NCBI GenBank assembly: GCA_900315565.1
Contig: OMZS01000012.1
Location: forward strand, 56,877 to 120,876
From: an uncultured Prevotellaceae bacterium
GTDB lineage: Bacteria; Bacteroidota; Bacteroidia; Bacteroidales; Bacteroidaceae
Length of the DNA: 64,000 bases
Direction: 5' to 3'
In this document: positions 26,061-35,122 of the stretch, piece by piece
Position numbering within the stretch: position 1 is the stretch's first letter
Layout: each line of letters opens with the position of its first letter
Notes under the pieces: generated by a model
What the model saw: only the letters and a program-made list of their open reading frames with translations
Databases searched by the model: none
What the model was told of the DNA's origin: nothing
Position numbers and translations under genes: made by a program

Positions 26061-27347
26061 ATGAAAATTTTAGTAACTGGAGCCAAAGGCTTTGCAGGAA
26101 AGAACCTGTATGCATCGCTGAAGAGCATTCAGGAAGGCAAAGACCGTACACGCCCGAACTTGCAAATCGACGAGGTAATGGAGTTTGATATCGACACCAA
26201 CCCGTCGCTGCTCGACTCATATTGCCGTGAGGCTGATTTCGTGTTCAATCTGGCGGGCGTGAACCGTCCCAAAGACGCCAAGGAGTTCATGGAAGGCAAC
26301 TTCGGCTTTGCCTCCACGCTGCTCGACACGCTGAAGCGCCATGACAACACTTGCCCTGTGATGCTCGCCAGTTCACAACAGGCCTCACTGACAGGCCGTT
26401 TTGGCAACAGCGAGTATGGGCGCAGCAAGAAAGCCGGTGAGGACCTGTTCCTGCGCTATCAGGAGGAAACAGGTGCCAAGGTGCTGGTGTATCGTTTCCC
26501 GAACCTCTTCGGCAAGTGGTGCCGACCGAACTACAACTCCGCCGTGGCTACTTTTTGCAACAACATTGCCAACGGACTGCCCATACAGGTGAACGACCCA
26601 AATGTGGAGTTGGAGTTGCTGTATATCGACGACCTCGTGACGGAAATGCTCGACGCACTCGAAGGACATGAACATCGTTGTGAGTTCGACGGACTGGAAG
26701 TGGTTCCACTACCTGCAGACAGCAAAGATACAGCAGACAGTGCAGACAAACAGCAAAATCCACGAAATCTCCTACATCCGCGAAATCAGCGTACCGACGC
26801 AATCGGCAGATATTGCTACTGCCCTGTCACGCACAAAGTGACTCTTGGGCGCATTGTGGAGCTGATTAATCTATACAATGAGCAACGGCAGACGCTGGTG
26901 ATGCCAGAAATACCCGCTTATTCGTTCGAAAAGAAACTCTATTCCACCTTCCTGAGCTATCTGCCCAAGGAGAAGGTGGCTTTTCCTTTGAAAATGAATG
27001 TTGACGACCGAGGTTCGTTCACCGAACTGCTGAAAACAGCCAATTGCGGACAGTTCAGTGTCAACATCTCGAAGCCCGGCATCACAAAAGGACAGCACTG
27101 GCACCACACCAAGTGGGAGTTTTTCATCGTTGTCAGCGGTCACGGACTGATTCAGGAACGTAAAATTGGCACAGACGAAGTCATTGAGTTTGAAGTGTCT
27201 GGCAACAAGATAGAAGCCGTACACATGCTCCCAGGCTACACGCACAACATCATCAATCTCTCCGACACCGAAAACCTCGTCACGGTAATGTGGGCCAATG
27301 AGCCCTTCGACCCCAATCACCCCGATACTTTCTTCGAAAAAGTGTAA
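26061..27347 (+). CDS. capF: CapF-type UDP-sugar reductase (SDR plus cupin)
   Basis: Second enzyme of UDP-L-FucNAc synthesis: reduces the CapE product before 2-epimerisation. The N-terminal SDR begins MKILVTGAKGFAGKNLYASL and contains YGRSKKAGEDLF (Y-x-x-x-K). The C-terminal cupin has KGQHWHHTKWEFFIVVSG and LPGYTHNIINL. At 428 residues it exceeds the ~370 expected; the excess includes an Asp/Gln/Arg-rich stretch (residues ~218-250) encoded by repetitive sequence at 26712-26808. Whether that insertion is tolerated is unknown. Confidence 0.93.
   Translation: MKILVTGAKGFAGKNLYASLKSIQEGKDRTRPNLQIDEVMEFDIDTNPSLLDSYCREADFVFNLAGVNRPKDAKEFMEGNFGFASTLLDTLKRHDNTCPVMLASSQQASLTGRFGNSEYGRSKKAGEDLFLRYQEETGAKVLVYRFPNLFGKWCRPNYNSAVATFCNNIANGLPIQVNDPNVELELLYIDDLVTEMLDALEGHEHRCEFDGLEVVPLPADSKDTADSADKQQNPRNLLHPRNQRTDAIGRYCYCPVTHKVTLGRIVELINLYNEQRQTLVMPEIPAYSFEKKLYSTFLSYLPKEKVAFPLKMNVDDRGSFTELLKTANCGQFSVNISKPGITKGQHWHHTKWEFFIVVSGHGLIQERKIGTDEVIEFEVSGNKIEAVHMLPGYTHNIINLSDTENLVTVMWANEPFDPNHPDTFFEKV
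26712..26808 (+). repeat. In-frame repetitive insertion in capF
   Basis: GCAGACAG-type repeats followed by CCACGAAATC and CCGCGAAATC words like those flanking the GxxExxY genes. Translated as DSKDTADSADKQQNPRN and onward, between the sugar-binding SDR part and the cupin domain, where I expect a short linker. Confidence 0.65.
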
Positions 27348-27351
27348 TTAC

Positions 27352-27382
27352 GAACACGGATTCTTAGGATGCACACGGATTA
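27352..27382. repeat. Left inverted repeat of the second GxxExxY cassette
   Basis: Begins GAACACGGATT and includes a second GCACACGGATT word. The outer 11 bp are a perfect reverse complement of AATCCGTGTTC at 27859-27869. Confidence 0.75.
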
Positions 27383-27438
27383 ATAATTGTCTTGGCTCAA
27401 TATAATCTTGGCAATCAAGGTGCTTCAGATTATATGAC

Positions 27439-27810
27439 ATGTTGATATATAGCGATTTAAGTTACAACATTATAGGAGCTGCATTCCATGTATACAATAA
27501 ATTGGGACATGGTTTTCTTGAGGCAGTTTATCAAGAAGCACTTGAAATAGAATTCCAAAGGCGTGGAATTCCATTCGAACGCGAGAAAGAGTTGAGAATA
27601 ATATACGATGGAGTAGAATTGAAGCAAATGTACAAAGCAGATTTCGTATGCTATGAGAAAATAATTGTAGAACTGAAGGCGGTAAGTGCATTAGATGATG
27701 CTCACCGTTCTCAGGTTTATAACTATCTTCATGCTACTGGCTTCAAATTAGGTTTGCTCTTCAATTTCGGGTGCTCGCATGTACTTGAAAAAGAAAGAAT
27801 AGTTGTTTAA
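27439..27810 (+). CDS. GxxExxY protein (second copy)
   Basis: A 123-residue paralogue of the gene at 25629 (same length, clearly diverged sequence). The motif is GHGFLEAVYQEAL (G-F-L-E-A-V-Y), with YKADFVCYEKIIVELKAVSA as the D...E-x-K core. It separates capF from capG and is bounded by inverted repeats at 27352 and 27839. AT-rich relative to both neighbours. Function unknown; a selfish nuclease-like payload is one hypothesis. Confidence 0.92.
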   Translation: MLIYSDLSYNIIGAAFHVYNKLGHGFLEAVYQEALEIEFQRRGIPFEREKELRIIYDGVELKQMYKADFVCYEKIIVELKAVSALDDAHRSQVYNYLHATGFKLGLLFNFGCSHVLEKERIVV

Positions 27811-27838
27811 CGACCATTGTTTATTTTAAGGCATAATA

Positions 27839-27869
27839 GAAATCCGTTCAATCCGAGAAATCCGTGTTC
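27839..27869. repeat. Right inverted repeat of the second GxxExxY cassette
   Basis: Three AATCCG/AATCCGTG words ending AATCCGTGTTC at 27869, reverse complement of the left arm; ends 14 bases before the capG start. Confidence 0.75.
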
Positions 27870-27883
27870 AAAAACAATTAAAT

Positions 27884-29047
27884 ATGAGTGGTTTTAAAAA
27901 CAATGGCAAGCTGAAGCTGCTTATCATCGTAGGCACCCGCCCGGAGATTATCCGCCTGGCAGCGGTTATCAACAAGTGCCGTCAGTATTTCGATACCCTT
28001 CTGGCCCACACCGGTCAGAACTACGACTACAACCTCAATGGCGTGTTTTTCCGCGACCTGAAGCTCGCCGATCCCGACATTTATATGAATGCCGTGGGCG
28101 ACGACCTTGGCGCTACGATGGGTAACATCATCGACAAATCGTACAAGGTGATGGTAGAGACAAAACCCGATGCCGTGCTGGTGCTGGGCGACACCAATTC
28201 GTGCCTCTCGGTGATCGGCGCCAAGCGCCTGCACATCCCCATCTTCCATATGGAGGCAGGCAACCGCTGCAAGGACGAGTGTCTGCCCGAGGAGACCAAC
28301 CGCCGCATCGTTGACATCATCAGCGACGTGAACATGGCCTACTCGGAGCACGCCCGCCGCTATCTGGCCGAGTGTGGACTGCCCCGCGAGCGTACCTACG
28401 TTACCGGCTCGCCCATGGCCGAGGTACTCCATCAGAATCTCGCAGAGATTGAGGCATCCGACATTCACAGCCGTCTCAGACTGGAGAAAGGAAAATATAT
28501 TTTGCTTTCTGCCCACCGTGAAGAAAACATCGACACAGAGAAAAACTTTCTGTCGCTTTTCACCGCCATCAACCGTATGGCAGAAAAATACGACATGCCC
28601 ATTCTCTACAGTTGCCATCCGCGCAGCCGTAAGCGTTTGGAGACGAGCGGTTTCCAGCTTGACCCACGCGTCATCCAGCACGAGCCTCTCGGTTTTCATG
28701 ACTATAACTGCTTGCAGATGAACGCCTTTGCCGTGGTCAGCGATAGTGGCACCCTTCCCGAAGAATCCTCGTTCTTCACCAGTATTGGCCATCCCTTCCC
28801 CGCCATCTGCATCCGCACCAGCACCGAACGCCCTGAGGCCCTCGACAAAGCCTGCTTTATCATTGCCGGCATTGATGAGCACTCTCTTCTTCAGGCCGTC
28901 GATACAGCCGTCACCCTCAACCAAAACGGTGACTACGGCATCCCTGTTCCCGATTACATCGAAGAAAATGTCTCCACCAAAGTGGTGAAAATCATCCAGA
29001 GCTACACGGGAATCGTGAACAAAATGGTGTGGCGTAAAGAATTATAG
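27884..29047 (+). CDS. capG: UDP-GlcNAc 2-epimerase family enzyme (CapG/FnlC type)
   Basis: Third enzyme of UDP-L-FucNAc synthesis, the C2 epimerase. The 387-residue protein has the family start IIVGTRPEIIRLA near residue 10, HTGQNYDYN, FHMEAGNRCKD, AHREENIDT and SDSGTLPEESS. It follows CapE and CapF, so the CapG/FnlC assignment is preferred over WecB. Soluble and full length. Confidence 0.93.
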   Translation: MSGFKNNGKLKLLIIVGTRPEIIRLAAVINKCRQYFDTLLAHTGQNYDYNLNGVFFRDLKLADPDIYMNAVGDDLGATMGNIIDKSYKVMVETKPDAVLVLGDTNSCLSVIGAKRLHIPIFHMEAGNRCKDECLPEETNRRIVDIISDVNMAYSEHARRYLAECGLPRERTYVTGSPMAEVLHQNLAEIEASDIHSRLRLEKGKYILLSAHREENIDTEKNFLSLFTAINRMAEKYDMPILYSCHPRSRKRLETSGFQLDPRVIQHEPLGFHDYNCLQMNAFAVVSDSGTLPEESSFFTSIGHPFPAICIRTSTERPEALDKACFIIAGIDEHSLLQAVDTAVTLNQNGDYGIPVPDYIEENVSTKVVKIIQSYTGIVNKMVWRKEL

Positions 29048-29089
29048 TAAGAAGACTATAAGTTGTAAGTCGTAAAAAATATAATCAAG

Positions 29090-30316
29090 GTGTTCAATTT
29101 AGATAAATTCATCTCCGATAGCGTCACGTTTCGTACACAGAGTATGTTTGCCGCTGATATAGAGGCAAACAAAGAAACACTTACTAAAGAGATAAAAGGT
29201 AAGAAGGTCTGTGTCATTGGTGGGGCCGGTTCTATTGGCTCCAGCTTTATCAAGGCAGTACTGCGCTTTGAACCAAAGAGCGTAGTTGTTGTTGACCTCA
29301 ACGAGAACGGGCTTGCAGAGCTCGTTCGTGATGTGCGTTCATCAAACGGGTTATATGTCCCCGATGAGTTTCGTTGCTATACGCTGAACTTCGCTGATCC
29401 TATTTTCGAGCGAATCTTCCGCGAGGAGAATGGTTTTGATATCATGGCCAATTTCTCTGCCCATAAGCATGTCCGTTCTGAGAAAGACCGCTACAGCGTG
29501 CAGGCACTCATTGAGAACAACGACATCAAGGCTAAGCGTTTGATGGACTTGCTGACGGTCTATCCGCCCAAGCATTTTTTTTGTGTCTCCACCGACAAGG
29601 CTGCTAACCCCGTCAACATCATGGGAGCCAGCAAGCGCATCATGGAAGATCTCGTCATGGCCTACAATGATAAGTTCAAGGTGACTACAGCCCGTTTTGC
29701 CAACGTTGCCTTCAGCAACGGCTCCCTGCCTGATGGGTGGCTCCACCGCTTGCAGAAGAAGCAACCACTGGCTGCTCCTTTAGATGTGCGACGCTATTTC
29801 GTTTCGCCTGAAGAAAGTGGCCAGATTTGTATGCTGGCTTGCATCCTTGGCAAGGGTGGCGAAGTGTTCTTTCCGAAGTTGGGCGAGGACCAGATGCTTA
29901 CCTTCAGCAGCATATGTGACAGTTTCGTCACCGCCAACGGCTTGGAGAAACACGAATGCTCCTCTGATGCCGAAGCCAAACAAATTGCAGCGGGAATAAA
30001 ATTCTCCCCTACGGGGGGAGATTTAGAGGGGGCTTATCCTGTCGTCTATTTCACCTCCGACACCACTGGCGAGAAAGCCTACGAAGAATTCTACGTCCCT
30101 GGCGAGAAGATCAATATGGAACGTTTCCAAGCCCTTGGTGTAGTTGAGGAAACCACCCGTCGTCCCATGGCCGAAGTGAATACTTTCTTTGATGAATTGG
30201 AATCCATCTTCCACAGTGACGACTTCACCAAAGCCCAGGTCGTGGAGGCAATAAAACACTTTTTGCCCAACTTTCAACATGAAGAAACTGGGAAAAACTT
30301 AGATCAGAAAATGTAA
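29090..30316 (+). CDS. NDP-sugar 4,6-dehydratase, Polysacc_synt_2 family
   Basis: Rossmann enzyme of 408 residues: IGGAGSIGSSFIKAVLRF near residue 43, FSAHKHVRSEKDRYS, and STDKAANPVNIMGASKR. No membrane domain, so a soluble dehydratase-type enzyme distinct from CapE and PglF. It probably makes a 4-keto-6-deoxy sugar for the adjacent aminotransferase (12 bases downstream). A GTG at 29090 is the start that gives MFNLDKFISDSVTFR; the alternative ATG lies about 18 codons in. A repeat is read in frame near its C-terminus (30002-30033). Confidence 0.88.
   Translation: MFNLDKFISDSVTFRTQSMFAADIEANKETLTKEIKGKKVCVIGGAGSIGSSFIKAVLRFEPKSVVVVDLNENGLAELVRDVRSSNGLYVPDEFRCYTLNFADPIFERIFREENGFDIMANFSAHKHVRSEKDRYSVQALIENNDIKAKRLMDLLTVYPPKHFFCVSTDKAANPVNIMGASKRIMEDLVMAYNDKFKVTTARFANVAFSNGSLPDGWLHRLQKKQPLAAPLDVRRYFVSPEESGQICMLACILGKGGEVFFPKLGEDQMLTFSSICDSFVTANGLEKHECSSDAEAKQIAAGIKFSPTGGDLEGAYPVVYFTSDTTGEKAYEEFYVPGEKINMERFQALGVVEETTRRPMAEVNTFFDELESIFHSDDFTKAQVVEAIKHFLPNFQHEETGKNLDQKM
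30002..30033 (+). repeat. In-frame palindromic repeat in the dehydratase gene
   Basis: TTCTCCCCTACGGGGGGAGA forms a hairpin and continues ATTTAGAGGGGGCT, a word typical of intergenic repeats. Translated FSPTGGDLEGAY. A related CTTCCC/GGGAAG hairpin is intergenic at 51312-51328. Confidence 0.65.
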
Positions 30317-30327
30317 AATATACAAAT

Positions 30328-31467
30328 ATGGCTTACAATATTCCTTTATTTAATTTAAACTTTGATGAGCGCGAGGCACAAGCCGCCTATGACACCATCA
30401 AGTCTGGTTGGATTTCTACGGGTCCGAAGAATGCGGAGCTGGAGCAAATGTTCATCGACATGTGGGGTGTGAAATACGCCGTCAGCATGTCTAACTGCAC
30501 AAGTTCCCTGCATACAGCTTGCATGGTGTGTGGTTTTGGTCCTGGCGATGAAGTCATCTGTCCGTCGCTGACGTTTGCCGCCTCTTGCAACTGTATCCGT
30601 TATGTTGGTGCCACACCTGTCTTTGCTGATATCGTTGGCCCAGACCATATCAATATCGATCCTGCCGACATTGAGCGCAAGATAACTCCTCGCACTAAAG
30701 GCATCGTTGTAGTCCATATGGCAGGCTTCCCTGCAAAGATGGATGAAATCATGGCTGTTGCCAAGAAGCATAATCTTAAGGTAATTGAAGATGCCTGCCA
30801 CGGACCGTTGTCAGAGTATAAAGGTCAGAAACTAGGAACGATTGGCGACTGCGCCTCTTTCTCCTTCTTCTCAAATAAGAACATCTCTACAGGCGAAGGT
30901 GGCATGTTCATTACCAACAACGAAGAGATGGCAGCTAAAGCCCGCCTTATCCGCAGTCACGGCATGAGTACTATGAGCTACCAACGTGCCAGCGGTCATG
31001 CCACTGAGTATGATATAACCTGCTTGGGCTACAACTTCCGTATGGACGACATCCGTGCAGCCATCGCCATTGAACAGCTGAAGAAGCTCCCTGGTGACCT
31101 AGAGACCCGTATCAAGGTGCGCAAGCAGTATGTGGACCGCCTGAGCAAAATAGACGGTGTGGTTGTTCCGTTTGCTGATAACACTGAGTTTGTAAGCAAT
31201 TATATCATGCCCGTCGTGCTACTGAACAGCACAAAGGAACGTCGCAACAAGATCCGCGAGTATATCCATGCTGCCGGCATCCAAACCAGCGTCCACTATC
31301 CTGCAGCCCACAAGTTCTCCACCTTCGCAGAACTCGGAGCCGTACTGCCACAGACTGAATATGTCACAGACAACGAAATTACCCTTCCGATGTATGCAGC
31401 CCTCACCGAAGAACAGGTGAACTTCATTTGTGATACGTTTGAAAAGGCAATAAAAGAAATCCGATAG
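30328..31467 (+). CDS. DegT/DnrJ/EryC1/StrS sugar aminotransferase
   Basis: PLP enzyme of 379 residues that would convert the keto-sugar of the preceding dehydratase to an amino sugar. Seen: FDEREAQAAYDTIKSGWIST at the start, SNCTSSLHTACMVCGFGPGD, VIEDACHGPLSEYKG, and the PLP lysine in FFSNKNISTGEGG near 190. The stop is directly followed by the ATG of the first ATP-grasp gene, so the two are translated together, consistent with the amino group being the acceptor for ligation. Confidence 0.93.
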   Translation: MAYNIPLFNLNFDEREAQAAYDTIKSGWISTGPKNAELEQMFIDMWGVKYAVSMSNCTSSLHTACMVCGFGPGDEVICPSLTFAASCNCIRYVGATPVFADIVGPDHINIDPADIERKITPRTKGIVVVHMAGFPAKMDEIMAVAKKHNLKVIEDACHGPLSEYKGQKLGTIGDCASFSFFSNKNISTGEGGMFITNNEEMAAKARLIRSHGMSTMSYQRASGHATEYDITCLGYNFRMDDIRAAIAIEQLKKLPGDLETRIKVRKQYVDRLSKIDGVVVPFADNTEFVSNYIMPVVLLNSTKERRNKIREYIHAAGIQTSVHYPAAHKFSTFAELGAVLPQTEYVTDNEITLPMYAALTEEQVNFICDTFEKAIKEIR

Positions 31468-32571
31468 ATGTATCAAAATAAGAAAGCAGTTCTAATCTTT
31501 GGTTGCGGCCCTCTCCAGAAGTCGATTATCAATCGGGCAAAATTGATGGGACTATACACCGTGGGCATTGATCCCTGCGAGGATGCTACTTGCAGGAATG
31601 ATGTCGATGCCTTTGAGGTGGTCGGTGGTCAGGACTATGAGGGCACTTGTGCTGTAGTGGAGAAATACGGCATCGATGCCATTGTCACCGCTGCTACAGA
31701 TAAGCCTCTGGTCATGATGGCTCGTATTGCCGAGAAGTATGGTTTCCCCTTTTATTCAGTAGAGACCGCTCAGTGGAGCACCGACAAGTTCCAGATGAAG
31801 CTGCGGTTCATGGAGGGTGGTGTACCTTGTGCTAAAGGCCGCTTAGTGAAGAGTGCTGCTGAGGTGGAAGATTTCGAATATCCCGTCATCGTAAAACCTC
31901 GCGACAATTCCGGAAGTCGTGGCGTGAAACTCTGCCGCAACAAAGAGGAACTGGAACAGTCGATGGCTGAAGCCCTGGAGTATTCCAAGCTGGACTCTGT
32001 GCTGGTTGAGGAGTTTATCGAAGGCCCGGAATACAGCATCGAAGCTTTACATTACAATGCCATTAGCCATTCACCCTTAGCCATTAGCGGCAACGAGCCA
32101 ACTGCCAACAGCCAACAGCCAAGGGCTAAAGTAATACAGTTCACAGAAAAGAAAACAACGGAATTTCCGTATAATGTGGAGTTAGGCCATATTCAGCCTG
32201 CAAACATATCAGAGGAAAACAAACAGAAAATCCGAGAGATTATTTCAAAGATAGGTGCTGCCCTCCACTTCGAGAATTGTCCTTCACATACAGAATTGAA
32301 AATCAACGACCGTGGAACCTTCATCATCGAGACAAGCCCTCGTCTGGGTGGCGACTATATTACTTCAACGCTGACACCTCTTTCTACTGGGGTCAATATG
32401 GAAGATGAACTCTTAAAGATTGCTCTTGGAGAACAAATTAATCCCCAACCAGAGCAAATACAATTTTCCGGTGTTCGTTTCTTTGCTTTCGAAGAGGGAA
32501 GCGCCATCAAACACGTACCCGATGTGGAATTTGTAAAAAACTGGCCCCATGTGGTTGATTTCTCAGCCTGA
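31468..32571 (+). CDS. ATP-grasp ligase 1, C-terminus removed by a frameshift
   Basis: Carboxylate-amine ligase of the PylC-like ATP-grasp type: N-terminal AVLIFGCGPLQKSIINRAK, ATP-grasp core YPVIVKPRDNSGSRGV, VEEFIEGPEYSIEAL and the metal site FIIETSPRLGGDY. The frame ends at 32571 after VVDFSA. In the next frame, bases 32571-32675 read NRYGHLTLIAGNRESIEDAF and onward to a TGA 5 bases before the next ATG, the expected family tail. Adding one T to the run at 32559-32561 joins them. An in-frame repeat (32056-32128) also interrupts the core. Activity is doubtful unless the shift is a sequencing error or programmed. Confidence 0.88.
   Translation: MYQNKKAVLIFGCGPLQKSIINRAKLMGLYTVGIDPCEDATCRNDVDAFEVVGGQDYEGTCAVVEKYGIDAIVTAATDKPLVMMARIAEKYGFPFYSVETAQWSTDKFQMKLRFMEGGVPCAKGRLVKSAAEVEDFEYPVIVKPRDNSGSRGVKLCRNKEELEQSMAEALEYSKLDSVLVEEFIEGPEYSIEALHYNAISHSPLAISGNEPTANSQQPRAKVIQFTEKKTTEFPYNVELGHIQPANISEENKQKIREIISKIGAALHFENCPSHTELKINDRGTFIIETSPRLGGDYITSTLTPLSTGVNMEDELLKIALGEQINPQPEQIQFSGVRFFAFEEGSAIKHVPDVEFVKNWPHVVDFSA
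32056..32128 (+). repeat. In-frame repetitive insertion in ATP-grasp 1
   Basis: GCCATTAGCCAT, TTAGCCATTAGC and GCCAACAGCCAACAGCC words, translated NAISHSPLAISGNEPTANSQ and on. The paralogue at 32681 has a simple short turn (LSYGKGMHQVVQYTEK) at the same place. Confidence 0.75.
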
Positions 32572-32675
32572 ACAGATATGGTCATCTGACACTTATCGCA
32601 GGAAATAGGGAGTCCATAGAGGATGCTTTTGACAAGTATGAGAAGGCTATTATGGAGAAGTGTTTAAATGAGTGA
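32571..32675 (+). pseudogene. Out-of-frame C-terminal tail of ATP-grasp ligase 1
   Basis: A 34-codon open segment in the third frame with no start of its own. It encodes the C-terminal helix region of the ligase (IAGNRESIEDAFDKYEKA) and ends with TGA at 32673-32675, just before the next gene. Confidence 0.75.
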
Positions 32676-32680
32676 TAGTA

Positions 32681-33793
32681 ATGGAGCAGAAGATTATAGC
32701 TATCATAGGTGCTGGTGAAGGTGCACTCCCCATTATCAAGGCTGCAAAGGAAATGGGCGTAACAGTAGTCGCATACGGAAGAAATGATTCTTTGGCAAAA
32801 GACCAGGTGGATTTCTTTGTAGAAGAGAATAAATTTGACATACAATTCATGGCCGACAATTGCCGAGAGTTGCATGTTAATGGTATCATACCTTCGAGCG
32901 AACTCTCAACAGAAGTTGCTGCAAGAGTAGCTCACAAAGCAGGGTTGCTTGGTAACGAGGTAGAGAATGGTTTTGGTGGTAAGAACAAATTCTTTATGCG
33001 TACAAAGGTGGCTAGTCTAACTTCTGCCAGACAACCTAAATTCCAACTCTATTCAGAAGGAATGGATATTCTCTACCCCGTGGTTGTTAAATCTGTTGAT
33101 GCATGTGGTAAAAGAGGTGTCAGCATTGCGTATAATGAAGTAGACTTGGAGAAAGCAGTACAGCAGGCAAAAGAAAACTCTTCTGACGGAAGCGCACTAG
33201 TGGAAGAATACCTCAAAGGTGGACAGGAGTATTCTATCGAATGCCTATCTTACGGGAAAGGAATGCATCAGGTTGTACAGTACACAGAGAAAGAGTCAGC
33301 TGGCCCACCACATTTTGTGGAGATTGCCCACCACCAACCAGCCAACTTGTCAGATGAGATGAAGGCCAGAATAGATAGGGCCGCTTGGGATATTTTGGAA
33401 GCGCTTGGATTGAATTGTGGAATGGCTCATCTTGAAATCAAAATAATTGACAACGAAATATACTTTATTGAAGTTGGTGCTCGTGGAGGTGGAGACCATA
33501 TATCAGACATCCTTACCCCTCTGAGTACAGGTTTTGATTATTACAAAGCAGCTATTGAATGCCATCTCGGCATTTATCAGCCAAAGGAGATAAAGAATAA
33601 AGCTTATACAGGTATTTATTTCCACAGCAAACAGAATGAACGCTTAAAACCTTTGTTTGAAGAAGCCAAAACCGCAGAGTGGTGTATCAAAAATACTGTT
33701 ATTAAAGAAGAGTTTGACGAGGCGACAGGGAACGTGGGGGCATCAAATTCGGGATATATCATATATTGCTCTGACCATAGGATAACCATCTGA
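32681..33793 (+). CDS. ATP-grasp ligase 2
   Basis: An intact 370-residue paralogue of ligase 1, starting MEQKIIAIIGAGEGALPIIK. ATP-grasp features are YPVVVKSVDACGKRGVSIAY, VEEYLKGGQEYSIECLSYG and IYFIEVGARGGGDH. It shares the HxQPANLS and LTPLSTG motifs with ligase 1. I choose ATG 32681 over the GTG at 32672. The expected reaction joins a carboxylate to an amine with ATP via an acyl phosphate; the substrates cannot be read. AT content rises from here on. Confidence 0.9.
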   Translation: MEQKIIAIIGAGEGALPIIKAAKEMGVTVVAYGRNDSLAKDQVDFFVEENKFDIQFMADNCRELHVNGIIPSSELSTEVAARVAHKAGLLGNEVENGFGGKNKFFMRTKVASLTSARQPKFQLYSEGMDILYPVVVKSVDACGKRGVSIAYNEVDLEKAVQQAKENSSDGSALVEEYLKGGQEYSIECLSYGKGMHQVVQYTEKESAGPPHFVEIAHHQPANLSDEMKARIDRAAWDILEALGLNCGMAHLEIKIIDNEIYFIEVGARGGGDHISDILTPLSTGFDYYKAAIECHLGIYQPKEIKNKAYTGIYFHSKQNERLKPLFEEAKTAEWCIKNTVIKEEFDEATGNVGASNSGYIIYCSDHRITI

Positions 33794-33805
33794 AATACAT
33801 ATATT

Positions 33806-35074
33806 ATGCAAGATATTAGAGGTAAACGCTTATTGCTCTTGGGGAGCAGCGTTTGGAAAGATTTAATCAAGTCGTTTGCGGACTATTATGGAGTGAAACT
33901 CTATTTTGCTGGTCTCTATCCGGCTCCTCTTGACGACATTGTTGAGGAGTATTATCGGATTGACACGACAGACCCTGAAGTGATGATTCCTTTTGTCAAG
34001 GAGCATCAGTTCGATGGTGTCTATATGGGAGGTAGCGAGTTTATCGTGTCACACGCCTGTACGTGGATTAACGAATTGGGATTGCCCTGCTACTGCGAAA
34101 AGGAGCAGTGGGATATACTTCAAGACAAGGCTCGCTTCAAAGACCTCTGCATAGAACATGGCCTTCCTGTTGTACCAAAATTCACAATAGAACCTGATAA
34201 TATTCAAGGTTCTGTCCCTGATAATGAATATCCCGTTATTACTAAGCCGACGGATGGAAGCGGCAGTAATGGGTTCTCTGTCTGTCATAATGCAGAAGAG
34301 TTAGAAAAAGGATATAAAGCAGCTGCGGAGTGTTCCCCTACAGGCTCTGTGATATGTGAAAAGTTCGTGAACAACAATGGCCTTGTTGTTTTCTTTACAT
34401 TCAGCAAAGGAGAGATGCACTTCGTTATGACCGAAGACAAAACGCCGGTCAAATATGAAAAGCAAGGCTCATACGTAGCGGGCCTGTTCACTTGTCCCAG
34501 CAAGTCAGAAGCTCTTTTTAAGAGCCTTTACGAAGAGAAATTGAGACGTCTGTTTGCTTCCATTGGTATTCGTGAAGGAACGATTTGGATTGAAATATTT
34601 AAGGATGGCGACAACTTCTACTTCAATGAAGTCGGTTATAGGTATGGCGGTTCTTTTTCTTTCTATTCTGTGGACTATTTAAGTGGTATTAATCAGTTCT
34701 TTGCAGACTTATATTATGCAACAACGGGAGATAGCCAGTTGTTTGGTTTCAAGTCCTTAATTCCCGATAATATCAAAAGGGGGCTTTCGTATTGTATTTA
34801 TGCTGTACATTGCAATGCGGGAACAATCGCCGAAGAAAAAGGCCTGGATGAGCTAAGGTCCAAGTATGACGATAAGATAGTTGTCGTTCCTCATCAAAAA
34901 AACATTGGAGATACAATTGTTGAAACGGGTTCTTTTGGGCAAGTCGTTTGCCTCTTTCATTTTGTATATGAAACAGATGATGACAGGAATGGAATAATTA
35001 GAGACATTCAATCATATTACCATGTTTTAGATGGTAATGGGAATGAGCTTGTCAATAACAAAATAGTCGTTTAA
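33806..35074 (+). CDS. ATP-grasp ligase 3
   Basis: A 422-residue ATP-grasp protein from a different subgroup than ligases 1 and 2. N-terminus RGKRLLLLGSSVWKDLIKSF; core YPVITKPTDGSGSNGFSVCH and CEKFVNNNGLVVFFTFSKGE; metal site FYFNEVGYRYGGSFSFYS, where the usual second acidic/Asn residue pattern is altered. A C-terminal ~100-residue domain follows. It begins 12 bases after ligase 2. Probably ligates a further residue in the same pathway (inference). Confidence 0.88.
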   Translation: MQDIRGKRLLLLGSSVWKDLIKSFADYYGVKLYFAGLYPAPLDDIVEEYYRIDTTDPEVMIPFVKEHQFDGVYMGGSEFIVSHACTWINELGLPCYCEKEQWDILQDKARFKDLCIEHGLPVVPKFTIEPDNIQGSVPDNEYPVITKPTDGSGSNGFSVCHNAEELEKGYKAAAECSPTGSVICEKFVNNNGLVVFFTFSKGEMHFVMTEDKTPVKYEKQGSYVAGLFTCPSKSEALFKSLYEEKLRRLFASIGIREGTIWIEIFKDGDNFYFNEVGYRYGGSFSFYSVDYLSGINQFFADLYYATTGDSQLFGFKSLIPDNIKRGLSYCIYAVHCNAGTIAEEKGLDELRSKYDDKIVVVPHQKNIGDTIVETGSFGQVVCLFHFVYETDDDRNGIIRDIQSYYHVLDGNGNELVNNKIVV

Positions 35075-35122
35075 TCCATCAATCCGTTCTCCTATAAATA
35101 TAATATTTTATTCCTCTATATT

